The translations under genes were made by a program, and so were the position numbers. A DNA stretch of 64,000 bases from Pseudolysinimonas yzui (lineage in GTDB: Bacteria; Actinomycetota; Actinomycetes; Actinomycetales; Microbacteriaceae), in the NCBI RefSeq assembly GCF_014653215.1, contig NZ_BNAI01000001.1, positions 725,948-789,947 on the forward strand, written 5' to 3'. Of the stretch, positions 1-10,114 are shown piece by piece; the first letter of the stretch is position 1; each line of letters opens with the position of its first letter. The notes below the pieces were generated by a model that worked only from the letters and a program-made list of their open reading frames with translations, did no database searches and was not told where the DNA came from.

Positions 1-1425
1 GTCATCGTGCAGTTGGGCGGCCAGACGGCGCTCGGGCTCGCGAAGGGCCTCGAAGCTGCCGGCGTGCCGATCCTCGGCACGAGCCCGAGTGCCATCGACC
101 TCGCAGAGGAGCGCGGCTTGTTCTCCGGCATCCTCGACGCCGCAGGGCTGCTCGCACCGAAGAACGGCACCGCGACGGACGCCCCCTCGGCGGTCGTGGT
201 GGCCGAAGGCATCGGCTATCCCGTGCTGGTGCGCCCGTCGTTCGTGCTCGGCGGCCGCGGCATGGAGATCGTCTACGACACCCCGAGCCTCGAGGACTAC
301 TTCGACCGGGTGCGCGAGCAGGCCATCATCGGCCCCGGCTCGCCGCTGCTCGTCGACCGGTTCCTCGACGACGCGCTCGAGATCGACATCGACGCCCTCT
401 ACGACGGCGACGAACTGTACGTCGGCGGCATCATGGAGCACATCGAGGAGGCCGGCGTTCACTCCGGCGACTCCGCGTGCACCCTGCCGCCCGTGACCCT
501 CGGCCGCGACGTGCAGTCCCGGGTCGTCGAAGCCACCCGCAAGATCGCAGAAGGCATCGAGGTGCGCGGGCTGCTCAACGTGCAGTTCGCCATCGGGGCG
601 GGCGTGCTCTACGTGCTCGAAGCCAACCCGCGCGCCTCCCGCACGGTGCCGTTCGTCTCGAAGGCCCTCGGCATCCCGCTCGCGAAGGCGGCATCGCTCG
701 TGATGGTCGGCCGCAGCATCCGCCAGCTCGTCGCCGACGGGCTGTTGCCCGCCGAAGACGGCGAGTACGTGCCGCTCGACGCGCCGGTCTCGGTGAAGGA
801 GGCGGTGCTGCCGTTCAAGCGATTCCGCACGAGCGAGGGGCACGTCGTCGACTCGGTGCTCGGGCCGGAGATGCGGTCCACCGGCGAGGTGATGGGTATC
901 GACGCCGACTTCCCGCGCGCCTTCGCGAAGAGCCAGGATGCCGCCTACGGCGGGCTGCCGTCGTCGGGCACGGTGTTCGTCTCGGTCGCCGACCGCGACA
1001 AGCGCGCGATCGTGCTGCCGATCCTGCGGCTCACCCAACTCGGGTTCGACATCGTCGCGACCTCGGGAACGGCCGAAGTGCTCGCCCGCAACGGCATCCC
1101 GGCCACCACGGTGCGCAAGTTCTTCATGGGGCAGGACACGGATGCCGGCGACCCGTCGATCGTCGAGCTCATCAATGCGGGCAGAATCGACGTCGTGATC
1201 AACACGCCGTCGGGCCGCTCCGCGCGCGCCGACGGGTTCGAGATCCGCACCGCGACGGTCGCCGCCGACAAACCGCTGTTCACCACGATCGCCCAGCTCG
1301 GTGCCGCCGTCGCCTCGTTCGAGGTCGCCCGTGGTGCGATGCGGGTGCGGTCGTTGCAGGACTACGCGAAAGACCGCGCCGTCAGCCTCGCGAACCGGAC
1401 CGAGCGGGAACCGGTCGCCCGATGA
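1..1425 (+). CDS. carB: Carbamoyl-phosphate synthase large subunit, C-terminal part
   Basis: Partial gene; the frame is open to the left edge, so the start lies outside. The product makes carbamoyl phosphate from glutamine-derived ammonia, bicarbonate and 2 ATP, for pyrimidine and arginine synthesis. About 474 of the usual roughly 1,100 residues are present: the second ATP-grasp domain (motifs [18 protein letters not shown] and [22 protein letters not shown]), the oligomerisation-like linker, and a C-terminal MGS-like allosteric domain (start near [20 protein letters not shown]). The stop overlaps the next ATG as ATGA, so translation with pyrF is probably coupled. Identity is clear from family motifs and from the pyrF neighbour. 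Confidence 0.96.
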   Translation, partial: VIVQLGGQTALGLAKGLEAAGVPILGTSPSAIDLAEERGLFSGILDAAGLLAPKNGTATDAPSAVVVAEGIGYPVLVRPSFVLGGRGMEIVYDTPSLEDYFDRVREQAIIGPGSPLLVDRFLDDALEIDIDALYDGDELYVGGIMEHIEEAGVHSGDSACTLPPVTLGRDVQSRVVEATRKIAEGIEVRGLLNVQFAIGAGVLYVLEANPRASRTVPFVSKALGIPLAKAASLVMVGRSIRQLVADGLLPAEDGEYVPLDAPVSVKEAVLPFKRFRTSEGHVVDSVLGPEMRSTGEVMGIDADFPRAFAKSQDAAYGGLPSSGTVFVSVADRDKRAIVLPILRLTQLGFDIVATSGTAEVLARNGIPATTVRKFFMGQDTDAGDPSIVELINAGRIDVVINTPSGRSARADGFEIRTATVAADKPLFTTIAQLGAAVASFEVARGAMRVRSLQDYAKDRAVSLANRTEREPVAR

Positions 1426-2249
1426 CGTTCGCCACGCGGCTGCTCACGACTCTCACCGAGTCGGGGCAGCTGTGCGTCGGCATCGACCCGCACGCCGGGC
1501 TGCTGGCGACCTGGGGCCTGCCGGACTCGGCGGCCGGGGTGCGTGAGTTCGGACTGAAGACCGTGGATGCCGTGGCCGGCCGAGCGGGGATCGTCAAGCC
1601 GCAGGTCGCATTCTTCGAACGGCATGGGTCGGCAGGTTACGCCGCCCTCGAGGAGGTGCTGGCAGCCGCCCGCGCTGCCGGGCTGTTCGTGATCGCCGAT
1701 GCGAAGCGCGGCGACATCGGCTCGACCGTCGATGCCTACGGCGAAGCCTGGTTGTCGCCGGGCTCGCCGCTCGAGGCCGACGCGATGACGGCGTACGCCT
1801 ACCAGGGGCTCGGATCACTGCGCGGGGTGCTCGACCTCGCCGAGCAGCACGGCAAGGGCGTCATCGTCGTCACGGCGACGTCGAATCCGGAGGCGGTCGC
1901 GACGCAGACCGCGGTCCGTTCCGACGGCCGCACCGTCGCGGCGGGGATCGCTGCCGAAGTCGCGACCCTGCCGGGTACCGGGGGTCTGGTGCTGGGTGCG
2001 ACGATCCGCCTCGGCGACTACGGCATCGCGCCCGAGTCGCTCGCCGGCATTCCGATTCTCGCCCCCGGATTCGGTGCTCAGGGCGCCCGGCTGGCCGACC
2101 TCAGCGCGCTATTCGAAGCCGCAGCGCCGCAGGTCGCCGCCCACGTCTCCCGCGAGATCCTCGGAGCGGGCCCCGACGGCATCGTCGCGGCGATCGACCG
2201 CGCTCAGGCCGAACTGCGGGCCCTGCCCTCGGTAGGCGGCGCCGCGTGA
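1422..2249 (+). CDS. pyrF: Orotidine 5'-phosphate decarboxylase (type 2)
   Basis: Converts OMP to UMP, the last step of de novo UMP synthesis, in the cytoplasm. The 275-residue length fits the longer actinobacterial type 2 family. The signature [18 protein letters not shown] carries the catalytic Asp-Lys pair, and CVGIDPH near the N-terminus is also typical. The ATG lies inside the carB stop (ATGA); a longer open frame upstream overlaps carB and has no PyrF similarity. The end overlaps the next GTG by four bases, so carB, pyrF and gmk look like one translationally coupled transcript. Confidence 0.95.
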   Translation: MTFATRLLTTLTESGQLCVGIDPHAGLLATWGLPDSAAGVREFGLKTVDAVAGRAGIVKPQVAFFERHGSAGYAALEEVLAAARAAGLFVIADAKRGDIGSTVDAYGEAWLSPGSPLEADAMTAYAYQGLGSLRGVLDLAEQHGKGVIVVTATSNPEAVATQTAVRSDGRTVAAGIAAEVATLPGTGGLVLGATIRLGDYGIAPESLAGIPILAPGFGAQGARLADLSALFEAAAPQVAAHVSREILGAGPDGIVAAIDRAQAELRALPSVGGAA

Positions 2250-3145
2250 AGCCCCCCGAGGTCGACCGGGCCGCCGGATCCCGTGCCGCCGTCGCCGCAC
2301 GCCGGGCGCGCGCCGAAGTGAAGCGGCAGGTCGCGTCGCGGGAACGCACGGCGCTCGACGTCGCCGAGACGGCGTGGGCGGGTGAGCCGACCGCTCCCGA
2401 AGCGACCCTGCGCGTCACCGAGCTGCTCAAGAGCGTGCCGACCCTCGGCCCGACCCGCACCGAACGCGTCATGGCGGAACTCGGCATCTCGCCCTCGAAG
2501 CGCGTCGGCGGGCTCGGCGTGCGACAACGTGCCGTGCTGCGCGACTACCTCGAACGCCGTGAGGGCGCGAAGCGGCGCAGCCGGCTCGTGGTGCTCGCCG
2601 GACCGACGGCGGTGGGCAAAGGCACCGTCTCGCGGCACATCCGCGAGACGTATCCCGATGTGTTGCTGAGCGTCTCGGCGACGACCCGGCCGCCGCGACC
2701 GGGGGAGGTCGACGGCGAGCACTACTACTTCGTCAGCGACGCCGAGTTCGACGCGATGATCGCCCGCGGCGAGCTCCTCGAGCATGCGACGGTGCACAAC
2801 GCGTCCCGATACGGCACGCCGCGGCCGCCGATCGACCGGGCACTGGCCGAAGGCAAGAGCGTGCTGCTCGAGATCGACCTGCAGGGAGCCCGTGCCGTCA
2901 AGGCGGCGATGCCAGAGGCGCTCCTGGTCTTCCTGCTGCCGCCCACCTGGGACGAGCTGGTGCGCCGACTGGTCGGACGGGGCACCGAAAGCGCCGAAGA
3001 ACAGCAGCGCCGGCTGGACACCGCGAAAGTCGAACTCGCGGCCCAAGACGAGTTCGATGTGAAAGTCGTGAACCGCGACGTCGGCCAAGCTGCGCGCGAG
3101 GTCGTAGAATTGTTGGATGTGCCTGCAACAGGCACTGCGCCTTAA
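2246..3145 (+). CDS. gmk: mIHF-guanylate kinase fusion protein
   Basis: Two domains in one 299-residue frame. Residues about 1-105 resemble the actinobacterial integration host factor mIHF, with a helix-two-turn-helix-like segment around [20 protein letters not shown]; in mycobacteria mIHF is a separate nucleoid protein encoded just before gmk. Residues about 113-290 are guanylate kinase (GMP + ATP to GDP + ADP), with P-loop GPTAVGKGT at residues 119-127, then [20 protein letters not shown] and [12 protein letters not shown]. Usual Gmk length is about 200 residues, so the excess is the mIHF part. No stop or internal start separates the domains convincingly. GTG start overlaps the pyrF stop. 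Confidence 0.9.
   Translation: MKPPEVDRAAGSRAAVAARRARAEVKRQVASRERTALDVAETAWAGEPTAPEATLRVTELLKSVPTLGPTRTERVMAELGISPSKRVGGLGVRQRAVLRDYLERREGAKRRSRLVVLAGPTAVGKGTVSRHIRETYPDVLLSVSATTRPPRPGEVDGEHYYFVSDAEFDAMIARGELLEHATVHNASRYGTPRPPIDRALAEGKSVLLEIDLQGARAVKAAMPEALLVFLLPPTWDELVRRLVGRGTESAEEQQRRLDTAKVELAAQDEFDVKVVNRDVGQAAREVVELLDVPATGTAP
3105..3110 (+). promoter_or_regulatory. Candidate -10 element (TAGAAT) for rpoZ inside the gmk 3' end
   Basis: A good sigma-A type -10 hexamer sits about 60 bases before the rpoZ ATG. A perfect 7-bp inverted repeat with a 3-base loop follows at 3119-3135 and would lie in the 5' leader of an rpoZ transcript. No convincing -35 box is seen. Confidence 0.4.
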
Positions 3146-3170
3146 CCGGCATCAGACTTAGGGAGACCCC

Positions 3171-3428
3171 ATGGCCGATCGCACCAGCGGCATCATCGAC
3201 CCGCCCATCGACGAACTGCTCTCGAAGGTCGACTCGAAGTACCAGCTCGTGATCTTCGCCTCGAAGCGCGCGCGTCAGATCAACGACTACTACGCCGACC
3301 TGCATGAGGGTTCGCTGTTCGACAACGTCGGCCCGCTCGTCGACTCGACGATCGACGACAAGCCGCTGTCGGTCGCGATGCACGAGATCAACGAGGACAA
3401 GCTCGTCCTCAAGCCCATCGCAGAGTAA
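3171..3428 (+). CDS. rpoZ: RNA polymerase omega subunit
   Basis: An 85-residue omega subunit that helps fold and assemble the beta' subunit of RNA polymerase. Family features are the N-terminal [17 protein letters not shown] and the conserved helix [17 protein letters not shown] ribosome binding site (AGGGAGA) precedes the ATG. Its place between gmk and coaBC is the standard actinobacterial order. Confidence 0.96.
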   Translation: MADRTSGIIDPPIDELLSKVDSKYQLVIFASKRARQINDYYADLHEGSLFDNVGPLVDSTIDDKPLSVAMHEINEDKLVLKPIAE

Positions 3429-3447
3429 GCGCTTCAGCGCACAGCGG

Positions 3448-4641
3448 ATGAACGTCGTCGTCGGCATCACCGGCGGCATCGCGGCCTACAAGGCCGTCGG
3501 CGTCGTGCGTGCCCTCGTGCTCGCCGGCCACGACGTGCACGTCGTGGCGACCGAGAACGCGCTGCGGTTCGTCGGGCGCCCGACCCTCGAGGCGATCAGC
3601 CGCAACCTCGTGCACAGCGACCTCTACGAAGGCGTCGCCGAGGTGCGTCACGTCGCCATCGGCCAGGCGGCCGACCTGATCATCGTCGCTCCGGCGACCG
3701 CCAACACGATCGCGAAGATCGCGGCGGGCTTCGCCGACGACCTGCTCGGCAACACGATCCTCGCCAGCACGGCGCCGCTCGTCGTGGCTCCGGCGATGCA
3801 CACCGAGATGTGGAACAACTCAGCGACCGTGGCGAACATCGCGACCCTGCGGGAACGCGGCATCCACGTCGTCGGCCCCGCGTCAGGCCAGCTCACGGGC
3901 ACCGACAGCGGCCCCGGCCGCATGGTGGAGCCCGACGAGATCGTCGCCGCCGCCCTCGCGGTGGTCGGCCCGCGTGATCTGACCGGCCGCCGCATCCTCG
4001 TCACCGCGGGGGGCACCCGCGAACCGCTCGATCCGGTGCGCTTCATCGGCAACCGGTCGAGCGGGCGCCAGGGCGTCGCGATCGCCCGCGCCGCTGCCGA
4101 CCGCGGGGCCGAGGTCGTGCTGCTCGTCGCCAACATCGACGACGGCGTTCTGGATGCCCACCCGGCGGGGCTGACGGTGCGGCACGTCTCGACGACCGCC
4201 GAGCTGCGCGAGGCCGCACTCCAGGAGGCGCAGTCCGCGGATGTCGTGGTGATGGCGGCGGCCGTCGCCGACTACCGCCCCGAGACCGTGGCTGAGGGCA
4301 AGATCAAGAAGGAGACGCAGGGCGACGTGCTCGACCTGCGGCTCGTGCGCAACCCCGACATCCTCAAAGAGCTCACCTCGGCGCGCCGCGACGGGCAGAC
4401 GATCATCGGCTTCGCGGCCGAGACCGAGGCCGACCCGGATGCCCTGCTGGAGCTGGGCCGGGCGAAAGCGGCCCGCAAGGGCGTCGACCTCCTGGTTATC
4501 AACAGGGTCGGCTGGACCGAGGGTTTCGGCACAGAGCGTAACGACGTCGTCGTCGTGACGGGTGGCGGCGATAGAGTGACCGAGGCGTCGGGCTCCAAGT
4601 CCGAGATCGCCGACCGCATCCTGGACCTCATCGTCCCCTAG
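3448..4641 (+). CDS. coaBC: Bifunctional phosphopantothenoylcysteine decarboxylase/synthetase
   Basis: Two consecutive steps of coenzyme A synthesis in 397 residues. The N-terminal CoaC flavoprotein domain (about 1-180) begins [20 protein letters not shown], contains the VRHVAIG region with the candidate catalytic His, and has the [10 protein letters not shown] variant of the PxMNxxMW substrate-binding motif. The CoaB synthetase domain (about 185-397) has [20 protein letters not shown] and the KIKKE motif. The ATG at 3448 matches the family start; the frame is open further upstream but that part overlaps rpoZ. It follows rpoZ by 19 bases. Confidence 0.95.
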   Translation: MNVVVGITGGIAAYKAVGVVRALVLAGHDVHVVATENALRFVGRPTLEAISRNLVHSDLYEGVAEVRHVAIGQAADLIIVAPATANTIAKIAAGFADDLLGNTILASTAPLVVAPAMHTEMWNNSATVANIATLRERGIHVVGPASGQLTGTDSGPGRMVEPDEIVAAALAVVGPRDLTGRRILVTAGGTREPLDPVRFIGNRSSGRQGVAIARAAADRGAEVVLLVANIDDGVLDAHPAGLTVRHVSTTAELREAALQEAQSADVVVMAAAVADYRPETVAEGKIKKETQGDVLDLRLVRNPDILKELTSARRDGQTIIGFAAETEADPDALLELGRAKAARKGVDLLVINRVGWTEGFGTERNDVVVVTGGGDRVTEASGSKSEIADRILDLIVP

Positions 4642-4657
4642 CCCTTCGGAGTTCCCG

Positions 4658-5848
4658 CTGAGCCTTCGCCTGTTCACCTCTGAGTCGGTCACCGAGGGGC
4701 ACCCCGACAAGATCTGCGACCAGGTCAGCGACTCGATCCTCGACGCGATGCTGGCGGTCGACCCGGCGGCGCGTGTCGCCGTCGAGACGCTCGTCACGAC
4801 CGGTCTCGTGCACGTCGCCGGTGAGGTGACGACGACGAGCTACGTCGACATCCCGGGCATCGTGCGCAAGACGATCACCGACATCGGCTACACCGGCTCC
4901 GACGTCTGGTTCGACGGCCGGTCGTGCGGCGTCGAGATCTCGATCGGCGGTCAGTCGCCCGACATCGCCCAGGGCGTCGACCACGCGTTCGAGGCGCGCG
5001 AGGGCACGAGCGTCGACGACCTCGACCGCCAGGGTGCCGGCGATCAGGGCATCATGTTCGGCTACGCCACCAACGAGACCCCGGTTCTCATGCCGCTGCC
5101 GATCTGGCTCGCGCACCGGATGTCGGAGCGGCTCGCCCTGGTGCGGCACGAGGGGATCGTCGACTTCCTGCGCCCCGACGGCAAGACGCAGGTGACGATC
5201 GGCTACGACGGCACCACCCCGGCGAGCGTCGAGACCGTCGTCGTCTCGACCCAGCACTCGCCCGATGTCGACACGGCGACCCTGCGGGCCGAGGTGGAGC
5301 GCCTGGTCATCCGTCCCGTGCTCGACCTCGTCGACCTGCCGTCGGCCGACGCGCGCGTGCTCATCAACCCGACCGGCCGGTTCGAGATCGGCGGCCCGCA
5401 CGGCGACGCCGGGCTCACCGGCCGCAAGATCATCGTCGACACCTATGGCGGCGCCGCCCGTCACGGTGGCGGGGCCTTCTCGGGTAAGGATCCGTCGAAG
5501 GTCGACCGGTCGGCTGCCTACGCCCTGCGCTGGGTCGCCAAGAACGCCGTCGCGGCGGGGCTGGCCGACCGCCTCGAGGTGCAGGTCGCCTACGCGATCG
5601 GCACCGCCTCGCCCGTCGGGCTCTACGTCGAGACCTTCGGCAGCGGGCACGTGAGCGATGAGGCGATCATCGGCGCGATCCGCGAGGTGTTCGATCTGCG
5701 TCCGGCGGCGATCATCCGCGATCTGAAGCTATTGCGGCCGATCTACGCCGCCACCGCCTCGTACGGGCACTTCGGCCGCGAACTGCCGGAGTTCACCTGG
5801 GAGGCCACCGACCGCGTCGACGACCTCCGCGCCGCCGCCGGACTGTAG
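4658..5848 (+). CDS. metK: S-adenosylmethionine synthetase, probable CTG start
   Basis: Makes S-adenosylmethionine from methionine and ATP. From CTG at 4658 the product is 396 residues, the normal MetK length, and opens with [18 protein letters not shown], which holds the ATP-binding His. Later motifs include [10 protein letters not shown] and [19 protein letters not shown]. In this frame there is no ATG, GTG or TTG between the stop at 4577-4579 and the conserved N-terminus. The first ATG, at 4748, would remove about 30 residues including the active-site His. GGAG at 4648-4651 lies six bases before the CTG, so a CTG start is best supported. coaBC ends 16 bases upstream. Confidence 0.92.
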   Translation: MSLRLFTSESVTEGHPDKICDQVSDSILDAMLAVDPAARVAVETLVTTGLVHVAGEVTTTSYVDIPGIVRKTITDIGYTGSDVWFDGRSCGVEISIGGQSPDIAQGVDHAFEAREGTSVDDLDRQGAGDQGIMFGYATNETPVLMPLPIWLAHRMSERLALVRHEGIVDFLRPDGKTQVTIGYDGTTPASVETVVVSTQHSPDVDTATLRAEVERLVIRPVLDLVDLPSADARVLINPTGRFEIGGPHGDAGLTGRKIIVDTYGGAARHGGGAFSGKDPSKVDRSAAYALRWVAKNAVAAGLADRLEVQVAYAIGTASPVGLYVETFGSGHVSDEAIIGAIREVFDLRPAAIIRDLKLLRPIYAATASYGHFGRELPEFTWEATDRVDDLRAAAGL

Positions 5849-5854
5849 CCACCG

Positions 5855-7795
5855 ATGGCGGGCGTCGCGAGGGTTCTCGTCGATGCAGCCCTGCCGCAAC
5901 TCGATCGGCTGCTCGACTACCGCATCCCGGATTCCCTTGAGGGAGTCGAGCCGGGGGTGCGGGTCAGCGTGCCACTGCGCAGCGCGAAACGGATGGCGAC
6001 GGCCTTCGTCATCGAAGTGGCGGCGGATGCCGACTTCCCCGGCCCGCTGAGCGAGGTCGCGGCGGTCGTGTCGTCCATCCCGGTGCTGCGTCCCGAGGTG
6101 TGGCGGCTCGCCCGCGCCGTCGCCGACCGCGCCGCCGGTTCGGCGAACGACGTGCTGCGGCTCGCGGTGCCGCCGCGGCAGGTGCGCGTTGAGAAGGCGT
6201 GGCTCGCCCGCGGGCCCGTGGATCCGCCCGTCGTCGTCGCGCCGAGCCTCGACGGACACCCCGGGCTCGCCGAAGCGATCGACGCGGGGGAGCGGGTCGC
6301 CCTGCGGGTGCAACCCGGGGTGACCGAGGTGCAGGGCGTCGGAGTGTCCCGCTGGGCGCTCACGCTGGCCCAGGCGGCGGCCCACACCCTCGCGTCGGGG
6401 CGCACCGCCATCCTCGTCGCGCCCGACCATCGCGATCAGGATCAGCTGGAGCGCGCACTCGCTGCCCTCGTGCCCGCGGAGTCGCTGCTGCGCTGGGATT
6501 CCCGGCAACCCAACGCCGACCGCTACCGGGCGCTGCTCGTCGCCGGTGACCGGGCCGCCGTCATCGTCGGTAATCGCTCCGCGGTCTATGCGCCGGCCGA
6601 AGACCTCGGCCTGCTCGCGGTCTGGAACGACGGCGACCCGCTGCTCGGGGAACCGCTCGCACCCTACGTGCACGCCCGTGACGCGGCGCTCGTGCGGCAC
6701 GAACAGCAGGGTGGCGCGCTGGTGCTCGCCGGCCACACCCGCAGCACCGAGACGCAACGGCTCGTCGAGATCGGCTGGCTGCGCGAACTCGGCCCCGCGA
6801 AGCGCATCCGGATGCGGGTGATCCCCACCGCCGACGGCCCGGGCGAGGAGGCGCTCATGGCGCAGGCCCGCATCCCGTCGGTCGCCTGGCGGGAGGCGCG
6901 CGCGGGTCTCGAGAAGGGCCCGGTGCTCGTCCAAGTCTCCCGCCCGGGCTACGCGCCGGGGCTGCGCTGCGCCGACTGCGGCGAGGCGGCCCGATGCAAA
7001 CGGTGTACCGGCCCGCTGCGGCAACGTGCGGCGGGCGCCCCGCCCACCTGCACCTGGTGCGGCACCCCCGATCGAACCTGGGCCTGCCCGAACTGCCGGT
7101 CGCGCAAGCTCCGCACGTCCGGCGCCGGCAGCGCGCGCACCGCCGACGAACTCGGGCGCGCGTTCCCGGGCACCCGGGTGATCGTCTCCGACGGCGAGAG
7201 GCCGCTGCTCGACGTCGACGACCGGCCGGCCCTCGTCATCGCGACCCGCGGGGCCGAGCCGTTCGCCCCGCACGGCTACCGCGCCGTGCTGCTGCTCGAC
7301 GGGGAGCGGATGCTGGCACGGGAAAGCCTGCGCGTCGCCGAAGACTGCCTGCGCTGGTGGTCGGACGCCGCGGCTCTCGCCGCCGACGACGCCGGGATCG
7401 TGCTCGTCGGCGTCGGGGGAGCGCTCGGGCACGCCCTCGCCGGGTGGAACCAGCCCGACTTCGCCCGCTCCGAGTACGCGGGTCGACGGGAACTGCGGTT
7501 CCCACCGGCGGTGCGGATGGCGACCGTGCAGGGTGCCCCCGACGCCGTCGAGGAGGCGCTCGCCCAGCTCCCGGCATCCGCAGAAGTGCTCGGCACGACG
7601 CTCACCGCGGGTCGCGCCCGCGCGATTCTGCGCTTCGACTACCGCGACGGCGCCGAGATCGCGGAATCGGTGCACGCCGAGGTCATCCGGCAGGCAACGC
7701 GGCGCCGTAAGCCGATTCCCGGCACGCCGCCGCGCGGTCGTCAGCCGCTGCCGCTGCGCGCGCGATTCGACGATCCCGAGCCGTTCGAGGAGTAG
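5855..7795 (+). CDS. priA: Primosomal protein N' (PriA), helicase motifs degenerate
   Basis: A 646-residue PriA-family protein expected to help restart stalled replication forks. The N-terminal 3'-DNA-binding domain (about 1-100) and the zinc-binding module with four Cys pairs around LRCADCGEAARCKRCTG, TCTWCG and WACPNCRS are intact. The helicase core is not: the Walker A position near residue 155 reads GVTEVQGVGVS with no GKT, and the Walker B DEEH position reads WNDG (residues 257-260). Loss of these motifs is known for actinobacterial PriA, which suggests a structural loader without ATPase, not a pseudogene. It follows metK by six bases. Confidence 0.9.
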   Translation: MAGVARVLVDAALPQLDRLLDYRIPDSLEGVEPGVRVSVPLRSAKRMATAFVIEVAADADFPGPLSEVAAVVSSIPVLRPEVWRLARAVADRAAGSANDVLRLAVPPRQVRVEKAWLARGPVDPPVVVAPSLDGHPGLAEAIDAGERVALRVQPGVTEVQGVGVSRWALTLAQAAAHTLASGRTAILVAPDHRDQDQLERALAALVPAESLLRWDSRQPNADRYRALLVAGDRAAVIVGNRSAVYAPAEDLGLLAVWNDGDPLLGEPLAPYVHARDAALVRHEQQGGALVLAGHTRSTETQRLVEIGWLRELGPAKRIRMRVIPTADGPGEEALMAQARIPSVAWREARAGLEKGPVLVQVSRPGYAPGLRCADCGEAARCKRCTGPLRQRAAGAPPTCTWCGTPDRTWACPNCRSRKLRTSGAGSARTADELGRAFPGTRVIVSDGERPLLDVDDRPALVIATRGAEPFAPHGYRAVLLLDGERMLARESLRVAEDCLRWWSDAAALAADDAGIVLVGVGGALGHALAGWNQPDFARSEYAGRRELRFPPAVRMATVQGAPDAVEEALAQLPASAEVLGTTLTAGRARAILRFDYRDGAEIAESVHAEVIRQATRRRKPIPGTPPRGRQPLPLRARFDDPEPFEE

Positions 7796-7835
7796 GGCGT
7801 CCGGGCCGAGGCGTGCGGCACGGCAGAATCGAAGG

Positions 7836-8744
7836 ATGGCTCTCAGGATCGTCTTCGCGGGAAGCCCCGCCGCCGCGGTCCCCAGTCTCCGGGCCCTCGC
7901 GGCGACCGATCACGAGATCGTGGCTGTCGTCACCCGCGAGGATTCACCCCTCGGCAGGAAGCGCGTGCTGACTCCGACCCCGGTCGCCGACGTTGCGACG
8001 CAGCTCGGCATCCCGGTGCTCAAGGCGAACCGGATCGCGCCCCTGGAAGCCCGCATCGCGGCACTGAGGCCCGATCTCGGGGTGATCGTCGCGTACGGCG
8101 GGCTCATCCGCGAGCCGTTGCTGTCGACACCCCGGCTGGGCTGGATCAACCTGCACTTCTCGCTGCTTCCGCGCTGGCGCGGCGCCGCGCCGGTGCAGCG
8201 GGCGCTCATCGCCGGTGACCCGGTGACGGGTGCGGCGGTCTTCCAGCTGGTCGCCGAACTCGACGCCGGCCCGGTGTTCGCGACGCTCGACTACGCGATC
8301 GGACGCAACCAGACCGCGGGGCATCTGCTCGACGTGCTCGCCGCACGCGGGGCCGACTTGCTGGTCTCGGTCGTCGACGACCTCGACGCCGGAACGGCAC
8401 GCGCGGTTCCGCAGAGGGGCGAGGTGACCCTCGCCCCGAAGCTCGAACTGGATGACGGCCGCCTCGATTGGTCGCGTCCAGCAGCAGAACTGGATGCCCG
8501 CATCCGCGGCACCACGCCCGAGCCGGGGGCGTTCGCACTGCTCGACGGCGACACCGAGCGGCTCAAGGTGCTCGACGCCGCGATAGCGCACGACGACGCC
8601 CCGCTCGCACCCGGGGAGTTCGATCTGCGCGCCGGCCGGCTGCTCGTCGGCACCGGGACCGACCCGCTGCACCTCGTGACCGTGCAGCCCGCAGGAAAGC
8701 GCCCGATGGCCGCCGCCGACTGGTGGCGGGGACGCACCCGGTGA
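7836..8744 (+). CDS. fmt: Methionyl-tRNA formyltransferase
   Basis: Formylates initiator Met-tRNA using 10-formyl-tetrahydrofolate. The 302-residue product starts with a Rossmann segment MALRIVFAGSPAAAVPSL and has the catalytic region INLHFSLLPRWRGAAPVQRA (Asn-x-His), with LDAGPVF downstream; the C-terminal OB-like domain binds tRNA. The ATG at 7836 has GAAGG directly before it and also a weak -10-like CAGAAT at 7824-7829, six bases from the start. Its stop overlaps the rsmB GTG start. Confidence 0.95.
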   Translation: MALRIVFAGSPAAAVPSLRALAATDHEIVAVVTREDSPLGRKRVLTPTPVADVATQLGIPVLKANRIAPLEARIAALRPDLGVIVAYGGLIREPLLSTPRLGWINLHFSLLPRWRGAAPVQRALIAGDPVTGAAVFQLVAELDAGPVFATLDYAIGRNQTAGHLLDVLAARGADLLVSVVDDLDAGTARAVPQRGEVTLAPKLELDDGRLDWSRPAAELDARIRGTTPEPGAFALLDGDTERLKVLDAAIAHDDAPLAPGEFDLRAGRLLVGTGTDPLHLVTVQPAGKRPMAAADWWRGRTR

Positions 8745-10114
8745 ACGTCAAGCACGGAGCCGGCACCACGGGGCGCGCCGCCCCCGCCCGCAAGGTCGCC
8801 GCGGAGGTGCTCGCGGCGGTGCGCGACGACGACGCCTACGCCAACCTGCTGCTGCCCGGCCGCATCGCCCAGGCGAAGCTGAGCCCCGGAGACGCCGCCC
8901 TCGCCACCGAACTCACCTACGGCACCCTGCGGATGCAGGGGCGGTACGACCGCATCATCCGGCTCGCCGCGAACCGCGAGACGGATGCGATCGACCCGGT
9001 CGTGCTGGATGTGCTGCGCCTCGGCGTGCACCAGTTGCTCGCGACGCGCATCCCGCCGCATGCCGCGGTCGGCGACACCGTCGCTCTCGCCCCCCGGAGG
9101 GCGACCGGGTTCGTCAACGGGGTACTGCGCACCGTGTCGCGGTCGACGCCAGAGGAATGGGATGCCCGCCTCACCGAGGGTCTCACCGGCGATGCGCGGC
9201 TCGCGGCCGAGTACTCGCATCCGGAGTGGGTCGTCGATGCGCTGCGTCGAGGGCTCGAGGCCGACGGGCGCGGTTCCGAACTGGAAGAGCTGCTCGCCGC
9301 CGACAATGTCGCGCCGGCGGTCGCGCTCGTGGCGCTTCCCGGTCTGGTCGAGGTTGCTGCCGTCGGCGAGCCGGGGGTCATCGCCCCGACGGCGGTTCGG
9401 GCGCTGGGTGGGGATCCGGCCGCCGTGCCCGCCGTCGCGGCGGGTCTCGCCCGGGTGCAAGACGAAGGATCCCAGCTCGCGGCGATCGCCCTCAGCCGGG
9501 CCCGCGAGATCGTGCCGGGGGAGCGCTGGCTCGACATGTGCGCCGGTCCCGGAGGCAAGGCCGCGCTGCTCGCCGCCGAAGCCCGCATCGGCGGTGCGGA
9601 ACTGATCGCCAACGAGCTGGTGCCCGCGCGGGCGGGGCTGGTGCGTCGCGCCCTCGCGGTCTTCGATCCGGCCCCCCGCGTCGTCGAAGGCGACGCCACA
9701 CGCTTCGCGACGAGCGAGGCGGGCGGATTCGACCGCATCCTGCTCGACGCCCCCTGTACTGGACTCGGCGCCCTGCGTCGCCGCCCCGAAGCCCGCTGGC
9801 GCAAACAGCCGTCCGACATCCCCGGTCTCGTCGCCCTCCAGGCCCGACTTCTGGATGCCGCAGTCGCCGCGCTCGCGCCGGGCGGCCTGCTCGCCTATGT
9901 GACCTGCTCGCCGCATCCCGACGAGACCCGCGCCGCTGTCGCCGGCGTGCTCGACCGGCATCCGGAGCTCACCGCCGTCGACACCCGCGAGGTCGTCGCC
10001 CGCATCGCGACGAGCGACCTCGGGCCCGGCGTCGGACCGGCCGTGCAGCTGTGGCCGCACCGCCACGGCACCGACGCGATGTTCATCCAGTTGCTCTCTA
10101 AGGTGGACGCGTGA
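8741..10114 (+). CDS. rsmB: 16S rRNA m5C967 methyltransferase
   Basis: A 457-residue SAM-dependent RNA cytosine-5 methyltransferase. It has a NusB-like N-terminal RNA-binding domain (about 15-140), followed by the Rossmann methyltransferase domain with CAGPGGKAALLAA (SAM-binding), LDAPCTGLGALRRRPEARW (catalytic Cys region) and YVTCSPHPDE (second Cys). GTG start overlaps the fmt stop by four bases, and the 3' end overlaps rpe by four bases. The fmt-rsmB-rpe order is conserved in actinobacteria. Confidence 0.93.
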   Translation: MNVKHGAGTTGRAAPARKVAAEVLAAVRDDDAYANLLLPGRIAQAKLSPGDAALATELTYGTLRMQGRYDRIIRLAANRETDAIDPVVLDVLRLGVHQLLATRIPPHAAVGDTVALAPRRATGFVNGVLRTVSRSTPEEWDARLTEGLTGDARLAAEYSHPEWVVDALRRGLEADGRGSELEELLAADNVAPAVALVALPGLVEVAAVGEPGVIAPTAVRALGGDPAAVPAVAAGLARVQDEGSQLAAIALSRAREIVPGERWLDMCAGPGGKAALLAAEARIGGAELIANELVPARAGLVRRALAVFDPAPRVVEGDATRFATSEAGGFDRILLDAPCTGLGALRRRPEARWRKQPSDIPGLVALQARLLDAAVAALAPGGLLAYVTCSPHPDETRAAVAGVLDRHPELTAVDTREVVARIATSDLGPGVGPAVQLWPHRHGTDAMFIQLLSKVDA

